In this document: positions 1 through 8,400 of the stretch, one piece after another | Numbering within the stretch: position 1 is the first letter of the stretch | Layout: each line of letters begins with the position of its first letter | Assembly (NCBI GenBank): GCA_902776195.1 | Contig: CACYPF010000025.1 | Coordinates: forward strand, 1 to 57,587 | Direction of reading: 5' to 3' | Source of the DNA: an uncultured Prevotellaceae bacterium | GTDB lineage: Bacteria > Bacteroidota > Bacteroidia > Bacteroidales > Bacteroidaceae | Length of the DNA stretch: 57,587 bases | Made by a program: the position numbers and the translations under genes | Notes under the pieces: model-generated | Databases searched by the model: none | Told to the model about the DNA's origin: nothing | The model's input: the letters and a program-made list of their open reading frames with translations, nothing else

Positions 1-1
1 C

Positions 2-845
2 CCAGGTTTACAGGAAGCATATGGCGGTGCTGAGGCTGCCGATATCCATGACAATGTGACGCTGACTATCACCAACGGAACCTTCAATCGTGTCTTCGGT
101 GGTAATAACATCAGTGGTACTATTAGCGGTAAGATTACTGTCAATGTAGAGGAAACAGGCTGTCGTCCTGTTGTCATTGGTGAGCTTTATGGCGGTGGTA
201 ACCTGGCAGCTTATTCCATTTATGGCTATGATGATGGTACACCGAAGGAGTCTGGCGATAACCCATTCGACAATCCGGAAGTCAATGTCCGTTCGTTCAC
301 CAGTATTGGTGCTGTTTATGGTGGTGGCTATGGTACTGGTGCTAAGATGATTGCCAGTCCTACAGTTAATATCAATTGATTACGATGCCAATGGTTTCAA
401 AGGTAAAACGATAACGCTCGATGAAGGTAAACCAACCGAGCATACCGTGACACTTCCTGCCCATAAGAAGGGCGAGATTGGAGCGATAGGCAACGTCTTT
501 GGTGGTGGTAATGCTGCCGATGTGAAAGGTAATACCAATGTCAATGTCGGTACATCAGAGTATGAGGAGATGGTCTCTGTTGCTACAGGAGATGACGTGA
601 CTGACTATTACACTCGTAGCGGTGAAGGAACGGAAGCCAGTCCATATATTTACACTAAGGCAACAGGTACTGCCAAAGAAGGAACGACATACTACCAGAA
701 AGTCAAGGGTGCCAACATCACGGGCAACGTCTATGGCGGTGGTAATAATGCGGAGGTAACGGGTAACACCAATGTCGTGATAGGAGAGAAGTATGAGGCT
801 CCCTAAACTCCAATTCCAGATCCGTCTTCAACGCCAGAACCATAG
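2..845 (+). pseudogene. GGGN-repeat surface protein, 3' part, broken by a frameshift and a stop
   Basis: The gene enters from the left edge; only its 3' part is visible. The product has repeats of the form VYGGGN followed by about 10 residues and NTNVxVG (for example GNVYGGGNNAEVTGNTNVVIG). Such repeats occur in long secreted proteins of Prevotella and relatives; their function is unknown. Two lesions are visible. At 374-380 the frame shifts: restoring two bases in AATTGAT (to AATATTGAT) would join VNIN to IDYDANG. At 804-806 a TAA follows EKYEAP, but the same frame runs on as TPIPDPSSTPEP to a TAG at 843-845, a proline-rich tail plausible as the true C-terminus. A pseudogene is the simplest reading; sequencing error is possible for either lesion. 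It ends 4 nt before the next gene. Confidence 0.7.
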
Positions 846-849
846 AAAG

Positions 850-1350
850 ATGAAAGATAGTCCTTTTGGCTTAGATATGTTCTTGGCGCTGTTCTGCCTT
901 GTAATGACAGGGTGTAGCAGCATCCATGAAGATAATGATGTGGTGGAACGAATAGTTGTGGGTGACCGTGTGCCTTCCTTCTCTGTCAGTGTGGTTGTCA
1001 ATGGCTCGCCCGCAACATTTTCTACTAGTCACTTGACAGGTGAGACTGTCATCGTTTTTTTCAGTACGTTATGTGGTGACTGCAAGCGGGAACTGCCTGA
1101 ACTGAACGACTATTACCTGCGTCATAAGGATGACCCAGGGTTTCAGATGGTTGCTATCAGTCGTGCGGAAGGTGAGGAACTGGTGGCTCCTTTCTGGAAA
1201 GAGTATGACTTGCAGATTCCTTATTCAGCACAGTCTGACCGGCAAATCTACAATCTCTTTGCCTCGTCAATTATTCCCCGTGTCTATTTCGTGTCAGCGC
1301 AGGGTCTCGTGACGAGGATTCTTATTGAAAACTTTGAAGTAGGCGAGTAA
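850..1350 (+). CDS. TlpA-like thioredoxin-fold lipoprotein
   Basis: 166-residue predicted lipoprotein. Residues 1-17 form a signal peptide ending in the lipobox VMTGC. The body has a thioredoxin/AhpC-TSA fold with the redox motif CGDC in the segment FFSTLCGDCKRELPEL, and the usual cis-proline region IIPRVYF near the C-terminus. Family members reduce or rearrange disulfides in the periplasm. The ATG at 850 was preferred to one at 793 because it starts the signal peptide directly and lies just after the preceding broken gene. The end overlaps the convergent VanZ-like gene by 57 nt. The domain is short for a TlpA protein, and the substrate cannot be told. Confidence 0.8.
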   Translation: MKDSPFGLDMFLALFCLVMTGCSSIHEDNDVVERIVVGDRVPSFSVSVVVNGSPATFSTSHLTGETVIVFFSTLCGDCKRELPELNDYYLRHKDDPGFQMVAISRAEGEELVAPFWKEYDLQIPYSAQSDRQIYNLFASSIIPRVYFVSAQGLVTRILIENFEVGE

Positions 1351-1716
1351 CATCCCTAACAGGGCGGCAAGGGTGACTCCCGTCGAGTTGGCGGCAAAGT
1401 CGAACCACTCCCCACTGCGGGTGGTGGTAGCATACTCTTGCAGCAGTTCTATTACGCCACTCATCACAATCGGGGCAAGCCATGCCCAACAGAACAGTTT
1501 CTTTTTATTTAATATGGTATGCCTGAGAAGATACTCTATCCATATCATAGAGCACGTTCCTCCATACATGACGAGGTGTGTCCATTTGTCGATAAACATC
1601 ACTTCGTCAAATGGGGTCTCCGGGAAGAATGGTACAAAAGAAAGTATCCAGATGAGTATGATACAGAGGATAGAAAGGGGATATCTTCTTACGGTTTGGA
1701 GTATTTTTGTAGTCAT
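1294..1716 (-). CDS. VanZ family membrane protein
   Basis: 140 residues with about four membrane segments: a first hydrophobic helix near residues 12-30, a helix with HLVMYGGTCSMIW, a third with APIVMSGVIELLQ and a last one with TLAALLGMLLAYF. The pattern DKWTHLVMY ... GVIELLQ ... GEWFDFAANSTG is typical of VanZ-like proteins. VanZ gives low-level teicoplanin resistance in enterococci, but most family members are uncharacterised envelope proteins, so resistance should not be assumed. It is read from its own promoter (-7 box at 1735-1742) and converges on the TlpA-like gene. Confidence 0.8.
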   Translation of the reverse strand: MTTKILQTVRRYPLSILCIILIWILSFVPFFPETPFDEVMFIDKWTHLVMYGGTCSMIWIEYLLRHTILNKKKLFCWAWLAPIVMSGVIELLQEYATTTRSGEWFDFAANSTGVTLAALLGMLLAYFKVFNKNPRHETLR

Positions 1717-1734
1717 TGTCTTTCAATTTGCTTG

Positions 1735-1742
1735 CAAAGGTA
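1735..1742 (-). promoter_or_regulatory. -7 box of the VanZ-like gene
   Basis: Reads TACCTTTG on the minus strand, matching the Bacteroidetes TAnnTTTG box, 19 nt before the ATG. No clear TTTG at -33; that place is taken by the heptamer array at 1751. Confidence 0.6.
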
Positions 1743-1750
1743 CGAAATAA

Positions 1751-1780
1751 TTAGTAATTAGTAATTAGTAATTAGTAATT
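1751..1780. repeat. Heptamer array (TTAGTAA)x4 between divergent promoters
   Basis: Four perfect copies of TTAGTAA plus TT. It lies 8 nt from the leftward -7 box and 5 nt from the rightward one (TATCTTTG at 1786), filling the -33 region of both promoters. Confidence 0.9.
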
Positions 1781-1785
1781 TTTAC

Positions 1786-1793
1786 TATCTTTG
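1786..1793 (+). promoter_or_regulatory. -7 box of the transporter operon
   Basis: TATCTTTG matches TAnnTTTG and lies 20 nt before the ATG of the first NSS transporter. The expected -33 element is replaced by the heptamer array. Confidence 0.6.
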
Positions 1794-1813
1794 CAAACGC
1801 TAAGAAAGATATT

Positions 1814-3184
1814 ATGGGAGAAAGAGCGAATTTTGGAAGTAAGTTGGGTGTCATACTTGCCACGGCGGGCTCTGCTGTCGGACTGGGTAATGTATGGCGC
1901 TTCCCCTATATGGCTGGTGAGAACGGTGGTGCTGTGTTCATCATGATATATGTGGTTTGTGTGGTGCTGCTGGGTATTCCATGTATGGTCAGCGAGTTTA
2001 TCGTGGGTCGTCATGGACAGGCAAATACTGCACGTGCTTTCAGAAAACTGGCAGGTGGTACTCCTTGGTCATTAATCGGCTATATGGGAGTGATGACGGG
2101 TTTTCTGATTACTGGCTATTATGCGGTGGTCAGCGGGTGGTGCCTGCAGTATATCTTCGCATCACTGATAGGACACCTGCAGGGTGACCCGGAGTATTTC
2201 AAGACCTATTTCTCGGAACTGGCAACACATCCTGTGAAACCAGTGTTGTGGACAGTGATCATCTTGGGTATCACTTACCTGATTATCGAGCATGGAGTCA
2301 GGGATGGTATCGAGCGTGCCTCTAAGCTGTTGATGCCCACCTTATTTATATTATTATTAATTATTGTAGGGGCATCCTGTATGTTGCCTGATGCTGATAA
2401 GGGTATTGAGTTCCTGTTTAAGCCTGACATGACGAAGATGACCAGTGATGTGTTCTTGGGAGCATTGGGGCAGAGCTTCTATTCGCTGAGTATCGCCATG
2501 GGGTGTCTGTGTACCTATGCCAGCTATTTCTCACGTTATACGAATTTGACGAAGTCGGCATCCCAGATAGCAATCATCGACAGTCTGGTGGCAATCTTGG
2601 CAGGTCTCATGATATTCCCTGCCGCCTTCTCGGTAGGGGTGAACCCTGACAGTGGACCGTCACTGATCTTCATCACTTTGCCGAATGTGTTCCAACAGGC
2701 TTTTGCCTCGATACCCATAGTGGGCTACTGTATCTCGTTGCTGTTCTTTGTGCTGTTGTCATTGGCGGCTTTAACCTCGTTGATGTCACTGCATGAGGTG
2801 AGTACGGCGTTTATCCATGAGGAGATGAAGGTGTCACGTAAGAAGGCGGCACTGGTGGTGACTGTCAGCGCTTCTGTCATCGGAGCGTTCTGCTCGCTGT
2901 CCATGGGAGCCGTCGATGTACTGACCTTCTTCGGCAAGTCGTTGTTCGACTGGTTCGACTTCATTACGGGACAGATATTCCTGCCTATCGTGGGGTTCCT
3001 GACATGTATTTTCATAGGGTGGTTCGTGCCGCATCAGATAGTCCGTAATGAGTTTACCAATCAGGGGGAGTTGAAGAGCATCGGTTATGTCCGTCTCTTC
3101 CATGTCTATATCTTCCTGGTGAAGTATGTCTGTCCGCTTGCCATCCTCTTGATTTTCCTTCATCAGTTTGGACTGCTGAGTTAA
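1814..3184 (+). CDS. Neurotransmitter:sodium symporter (NSS) family transporter, copy 1
   Basis: 456-residue inner-membrane protein of the LeuT/SNF family, which imports amino acids or related compounds with sodium. The N-terminal signature ATAGSAVGLGNVWRFPY and ENGGAVF forms the unwound TM1 substrate and sodium site of the family. A hydrophobicity reading gives 11 to 12 helices, the usual number in bacteria. The segment FPAAFSVGVNPDSGPSLIF is typical of bacterial members. The substrate cannot be told from sequence. It is the first gene of a short operon with a close paralogue 29 nt downstream and a ComEA-like gene after that. Confidence 0.9.
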   Translation: MGERANFGSKLGVILATAGSAVGLGNVWRFPYMAGENGGAVFIMIYVVCVVLLGIPCMVSEFIVGRHGQANTARAFRKLAGGTPWSLIGYMGVMTGFLITGYYAVVSGWCLQYIFASLIGHLQGDPEYFKTYFSELATHPVKPVLWTVIILGITYLIIEHGVRDGIERASKLLMPTLFILLLIIVGASCMLPDADKGIEFLFKPDMTKMTSDVFLGALGQSFYSLSIAMGCLCTYASYFSRYTNLTKSASQIAIIDSLVAILAGLMIFPAAFSVGVNPDSGPSLIFITLPNVFQQAFASIPIVGYCISLLFFVLLSLAALTSLMSLHEVSTAFIHEEMKVSRKKAALVVTVSASVIGAFCSLSMGAVDVLTFFGKSLFDWFDFITGQIFLPIVGFLTCIFIGWFVPHQIVRNEFTNQGELKSIGYVRLFHVYIFLVKYVCPLAILLIFLHQFGLLS

Positions 3185-3218
3185 ATGAGGAATGAAAATG
3201 ACGAAATGATAAAATGGA
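3184..3218 (+). repeat. Degenerate heptamer array at the junction of the two NSS genes
   Basis: Reads as AATGAGG AATGAAA ATGACGA AATGATA AAATGGA in phase. It fills the gap between the genes and includes the start codon of the second. Weaker than the other arrays. Confidence 0.5.
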
Positions 3219-4575
3219 AGTGGGTAGAGGGAGTTTCGGAAGTAAGTTAGGTGTCATACTTGCCACGGCGGGGTCAGCTGTCGGACTGGGGAACGTATGG
3301 CGTTTTCCGTATACGACAGGGGAGAACGGTGGGGCTGCCTTTATCCTTATTTATATAGGATGTATCCTGTTGCTGGGAATCCCCGGTATGGTCAGCGAGT
3401 TTGTCGTGGGTCGCCATGCCCAAGCGAATGCTGCCAAGGCGTACGACGTACTGTCGAACGGTCGTCCTTGGAAATTCGTGGGATATCTGGGTATTCTCAC
3501 CTCTACGATTATCCTGGGCTTCTATGCCGTGGTGGCAGGCTGGTGCCTGCAATATCTGTGGGTTTCTGTCGTCGGACATCTTAGTGGTGATGCCGCCTAT
3601 GTGAAGAACTATTTCGTGGCTTTCTCCAGTGACCCGCTGAAACCAACCCTATGGGGTATTGTCTTTATCCTGATCACCCATCTCGTCATTGTCCGTGGGG
3701 TACAGAAAGGTATCGAGCGAGCTTCGAAACTGTTGATGCCAATCCTTTTTATCCTACTATTGATACTGGTGGTCGCCTCCTGTATGCTGCCTGGAGCTGC
3801 TATAGGGGGCGTGCGCTTCCTGTTGCACCCGGATTTCTCGAAACTGTCCAGCAGCGTGTTCTTGGAGGCATTGGGACAGGCATTCTTCTCGTTGTCATTA
3901 GGAACGGCTTGTCTGTGTACCTACGCCAGCTATTTTTCGAAAGACACCAACCTGTTACAGTCTGCAGGCCAGATTGCGGTGATAGATACTATGATAGCCA
4001 TCTTCTCAGGACTTATGATATTCCCAGCAGCCTTTTCTGTTGGGGTGAATCCTGACAGTGGTCCGTCACTCATTTTCATCACATTGCCCAATGTGTTCCA
4101 ACAGGCTTTTGCTGCTATGCCATTGGTGGGATATATTGTCAGCATTATGTTCTATGCACTGCTGGTGTTTGCGGCACTGACCTCCACTATCTCCATGCAT
4201 GAGATAGGTACTGCCTTCTTCACGGAGGAGTTTGAAATGCCCCGGAAGAAGTCGGCATGGGTGCTCACTGTTATTGCAGGTGTCATCTGTATCTTCTGCT
4301 CCCTTTCTGTAGGGGCTTATCCGGAACTGAAACTCATGGGTTTCTCGTTGATGGACTTCTGTGACCGTCTGACAGCAAACTTCCTGTTGCCCATGGGTGC
4401 TATGCTTGCCTGTCTGTTTGTAGGCTGGTATATCCCCAAGAAAATAGTACATGATGAGTTCACCAACGGAGGAACTCTGAAAGGGGCGTTCTTCGGGGTC
4501 TACCTCTTTGCCGTCCGTATCGTCTGTCCTATCTGTATAACCCTTATCTTCCTGCATCAATTAGGTATTGTATGA
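3214..4575 (+). CDS. NSS family sodium-dependent transporter, copy 2
   Basis: 453-residue paralogue of the preceding transporter, closely similar along its whole length (FGSKLGVILATAGSAVGLGN at the start, GVNPDSGPSLIFITLPNVFQ in the middle, the same C-terminal helix ending in LIFLHQLG). It keeps the family motif WRFPY and ENGGAAF. The arrangement points to tandem duplication followed by divergence, so the two may differ in substrate or may work together; neither is shown. Its stop overlaps the ATG of the next gene by 4 nt (ATGA), so the three are probably translated from one mRNA. Confidence 0.9.
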   Translation: MEVGRGSFGSKLGVILATAGSAVGLGNVWRFPYTTGENGGAAFILIYIGCILLLGIPGMVSEFVVGRHAQANAAKAYDVLSNGRPWKFVGYLGILTSTIILGFYAVVAGWCLQYLWVSVVGHLSGDAAYVKNYFVAFSSDPLKPTLWGIVFILITHLVIVRGVQKGIERASKLLMPILFILLLILVVASCMLPGAAIGGVRFLLHPDFSKLSSSVFLEALGQAFFSLSLGTACLCTYASYFSKDTNLLQSAGQIAVIDTMIAIFSGLMIFPAAFSVGVNPDSGPSLIFITLPNVFQQAFAAMPLVGYIVSIMFYALLVFAALTSTISMHEIGTAFFTEEFEMPRKKSAWVLTVIAGVICIFCSLSVGAYPELKLMGFSLMDFCDRLTANFLLPMGAMLACLFVGWYIPKKIVHDEFTNGGTLKGAFFGVYLFAVRIVCPICITLIFLHQLGIV

Positions 4576-5465
4576 ACCGTAATGACCGACTAATACTTAT
4601 TATCACTATGCTTATCGGGACTTTGGTCTTGATAGGGATATTCCTGTTGGGAGGGGAAACTAGTAGTACTAGTGGTTCTGGTTCTACTAGGAAAACTAGT
4701 TCTACTAGGAAAATAGGAATCACCTATGCCGTGCCTCCATCGCAGCAACCAGAATGTTTCTACTTCGATCCCAATACTGCTGACAGCACTGAACTATTAC
4801 GTCTTGGGCTTCAACCTTGGCAGGTGAGGAATATCTATCGTTATCGGGCAAAGGGAGGCGTCTACCGCAAGAAGGAGGACTTTGCCCGTCTCTATGGGCT
4901 GACGGTCAAGGACTACCGGCGGCTGGAACCTTATATCCGTATCTCCGAGGATTATCTTCCTGCTTCCACTTTAGTGGGGAATGCTAGAAGAACTAGTTTC
5001 TCTAGTGGAACTAGTTTTCCTAGTAGTACTAGTAATTATAAGAAGGATAGCTTACGCTATCCAGTGAAGATACGGAAGGGGGAGCATGTGGTGCTGAATA
5101 TTGCCGATACTGCTATGCTACGTCAGGTGCCGGGTATCGGTGCCTATTATGCTAAAGAGATTGTGCGCTATGGCAAGTGGCTGGGGGGCTATGTGAGTGT
5201 CGACCAATTGGATGAGATAGATAATTTTCCCGAGGAGGCAAAGAAGTATTTCGTGATAGAAAAGTCTGATCCTCAGAAACTGAATGTCAATAAACTCACT
5301 CTCCAACAACTACGCCGTCATCCGTATATCAACTTCTATCAGGCAAAGGCTATCACAGACTACCGTCGTTTACATGGGAATATAAAAAGCCTGCAGGACC
5401 TTCGTTTCTCCAGTGACTTCACTGACGAAGATATCCGCAGGCTTGAACCGTATATCGCGTATTAA
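4572..5465 (+). CDS. ComEA-like helix-hairpin-helix protein
   Basis: 297 residues: an N-terminal membrane helix (residues 8-27), a low-complexity Ser/Thr linker, then three helix-hairpin-helix modules near residues 60-115 (FDPNTADSTELLRLGL), 170-225 (LNIADTAMLRQVPGIG) and 235-297 (LNVNKLTLQQLRRHPYI). HhH modules bind DNA without sequence preference; ComEA is the periplasmic DNA receptor in transformation. Membrane anchoring suggests a periplasmic DNA-binding role, but no other competence gene is visible here. Two Ser/Thr-rich stretches are encoded by phased CTAG repeats (4660-4713 and 4984-5037), an oddity shared with murF. Confidence 0.8.
   Translation: MNRNDRLILIITMLIGTLVLIGIFLLGGETSSTSGSGSTRKTSSTRKIGITYAVPPSQQPECFYFDPNTADSTELLRLGLQPWQVRNIYRYRAKGGVYRKKEDFARLYGLTVKDYRRLEPYIRISEDYLPASTLVGNARRTSFSSGTSFPSSTSNYKKDSLRYPVKIRKGEHVVLNIADTAMLRQVPGIGAYYAKEIVRYGKWLGGYVSVDQLDEIDNFPEEAKKYFVIEKSDPQKLNVNKLTLQQLRRHPYINFYQAKAITDYRRLHGNIKSLQDLRFSSDFTDEDIRRLEPYIAY
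4660..4713 (+). repeat. In-frame nonamer array, CTAG every 9 nt (first copy)
   Basis: CTAG starts at 4660, 4669, 4687, 4696 and 4705, with CTGG at 4678: an exact 9-nt phase. It encodes the TSSTSGSGSTRKTSSTRK linker after the membrane helix. Confidence 0.9.
4984..5037 (+). repeat. In-frame nonamer array, CTAG every 9 nt (second copy)
   Basis: Six CTAG at 4984, 4993, 5002, 5011, 5020 and 5029, exactly 9 nt apart, with five variable bases between. It encodes the Ser-rich linker between the first and second HhH modules. Confidence 0.9.
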
Positions 5466-5475
5466 CGCCGGATGA

Positions 5476-8400
5476 TTATCTGATGACTTTCACCGTCTTT
5501 ACACTTCCGTCTGCCATCTGCAGACGTACGATGTTAACTCCCTTCTGGAGGGTGTTGACACGACGACCGTCTATGGTGTAGATATCCTGGCTGTTGATGG
5601 TGCCATGCTGACTGACCGTATTGATGCCTGTAGCAACGGCAGGAACAGATGCACTGCTCATTCCACCCATCTCGTTGGCGGCACGTACGGTATATTTGTC
5701 TGCACTTAGAGCACGGCGTGACACTGCGGCAATACTGCTCAGGTCGAACTGCGTCTCGGTGGTGAACCCGATGATATCACCATCCTCACAGACAGCATAG
5801 AGCAAGGCATAGTTGCTGCCTGTCCATGACAATACCTCGCCGTCCAACTTCACGTCGGTAGGTACGGGAGCCTGCTCGGTAAGGAGTGTAGGCTGCCAGT
5901 CACCAAACATCTTGCTCATATCGCTGTAGTTGGTAGCCTCCTCCTCGCTGAGCACGGGGTTGTTTGTATGAGACTCGGCGAAGGTTGTCTTACGACCGCC
6001 CAGGTCGATGGCATTGCCCTTGGCATTGAAAGAGTTGTATTCTGCGAAGCGCTTCGGCCAGCCATTGCTCATCTCACTCCATCCCTCAGCCTTCGGGGCA
6101 ACGTTCATCTTAGTATCGATGAATACAGCTACAGGAGTGCCCTTTCCCCATGGACGACCAAGGGTGTAGGTGCCGTCAACACCACTTCCGTCAGCACTGA
6201 TCTGGCATCCGTTGAATACCCAGCCAATGCTCCTCGGAGTAGAAGGAACGGCAGCATAGCCGCTGGCAATCTGGATCAGTTCCACCCCATTGAAATAGGC
6301 ATCGCCCTTACCACAGAGATAGTCTGTACGTCCACGCACCTGTCCGTCTTCGAAGTAGAAGAGTCCCTGTTCATTGTTAGAGGTCCATGTGTCCTGATAG
6401 CCATAGAGCAGTGTGTTCTTATAGATGGTCTTCGACGACTTGTCGTGAATGGCAAGGTTACGACCTAAGGCATCGTTGATACCGCTCTTGATGGTAATAT
6501 CTTGGAAGTAGGTGCCTGTAGCGCTGCTCTCCAACTGCAGAACGGCACTGTTGTTGATCTCCTCGTACTTATGAGCCTTTCCAAACTGACCGTCGAAGAG
6601 CATGTCTGCATCGTTGGTGATGTCTTGCGTGATGATGGTTGTCTCACGGTCCTCACCGATGAAAGAAATATTAGCTGCCTTCACGTAGGTGATGGGGTCA
6701 GGCAGGTCGCCTTCCCAGTAGGTTATCGTCTTGTCGCCATTCTGGTGTACATAGTGTTTCGTGGCACCAGTAGGCAGTTTATACACACCCTTCTTGATGA
6801 AGATGCGGAAGCGTGTATTCTTGTCAACACGGGTGTTGGCTGTGTTGATGGCGGCACTTAACTCTTCTGTGGTGGATACCACAACGTCGAAGAGACCCTT
6901 CTCAACCGTCGGACGGTTCATGGTGGTGAACACGATATTGACTGCTTTGTTGTAAACATTACCTGACTTGTCCTGTACAAAACCGGCAGGCATCTGGAAG
7001 GTGTATTCCGTATTATAGTCGAGGTCGCTATAGCTGAAGCTGACAGACTTGCTGCTCCATTCAGCATTTACCGGTTGATTGTTCAGTGTGGCAACACCAT
7101 TGGCGGTACCAGCCTCAATCTTCTCATCGAAAGTAATGGTGATTTTACCAGTAGCACTTACATCCTTGGCACCATCAGCAGGGATGGTGGCTATGATGGC
7201 AGGTGCTGTCTCGTCGGCAACAACGACAGCTTCACCTAACACATAGACATTACCTACCTGACTCTCTGAGTTGGAGGCGTATACCAGTCCTTCGGCAGAG
7301 GTTCCTGCGTTGAAGGTGTATTTGTCGGAAAGCAGCTCTGTACCAGTACCCATGATGCGGACATAGACGGTCTCTTTGCCGATAGCCGTTGCCGGGAGCG
7401 TAAAGCTCAGCGGAGTGAGTGTGTTAGAAGCTACTGTCCATGCCTCACCCAAATCCTCAAAAGTAGTACCATCTGTGGACACCTGTGCTTTCCAGTTTTT
7501 AGTGGCGGCATTCTTGGCTGCCATGTCTGCCTCGAAAGTAGCCTTGGTGAAGCCAACCGTGGAGAACTGGTACTGCCAGGCTATCTCAGCAGTGTTGTAA
7601 CCGTTCTGGAAAACACCACTCAGTGTGTTGAGCACACCGCTATTGGCACGGTTGCGGACAACGGGTGTGGCATTAGTACCTGTGACAAGTGAACCGTCGC
7701 TCTGTTTGACAATAGAGACTTTGGCGTTGCGGTCGGCATCCCAAGTCACGTCGGCAGAGAAAGGATAGGTACCTTGGGTGGCATAGGCAGCGGTCTTGCT
7801 GGCATCAAATACAGCGATGAAGTCCTGTACCTCATAATTGGCAATGATGGTCATGTCCTTATCGACAGTAATCTCACGCTCAGCAGAGGTGCTGTTGTCC
7901 TCCCAGTTGGTGAACTTCAGGATCTTGGAGGTGTTGGCAGTAGCAGTAATCTTTGTACCAGCCTCATACTTGTCATCATGATCGTTGGGTGAAAGGGTAA
8001 TGCTACCCAAGTCGCGGTCAGCATCATTCTTCACATCAGTGGTAACGGTGTAGATGGGAACTGTCTCAAAGACAGCCTTGATAGTTTTCTCACCGTCCAT
8101 CGTGATAGTGGTCTCTGCGTCGGTAGAGACAACAGCCCCAGCGGCATCTTGCCACTCCTTGAACTTATAACCGAAGTTCTTGGTTGCTTTCAGGGTAACC
8201 TTTGTACCTTCTTTGTAGGTCTCCATATCGGGATCACGATCGATAGCGCCTGCCTCTGAGGGAACAACTTGTGTGTTCAGTGCATATTTCGTGACTTGTG
8301 TGGCAGCACCTACGAGAGTACCTTCGATGACGAGGTTGCCAATACCGGCAGAGCGGGTCCCCTGGACATTGAGGAAAGAGAACTTCAGTTTCAGAGGGGC

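Noticed and set aside
1294-1716. VanZ-like gene as evidence of glycopeptide resistance
   Set aside because: Most VanZ-family proteins are unrelated to resistance, no van cluster is present and Ddl looks like a normal D-Ala-D-Ala ligase.
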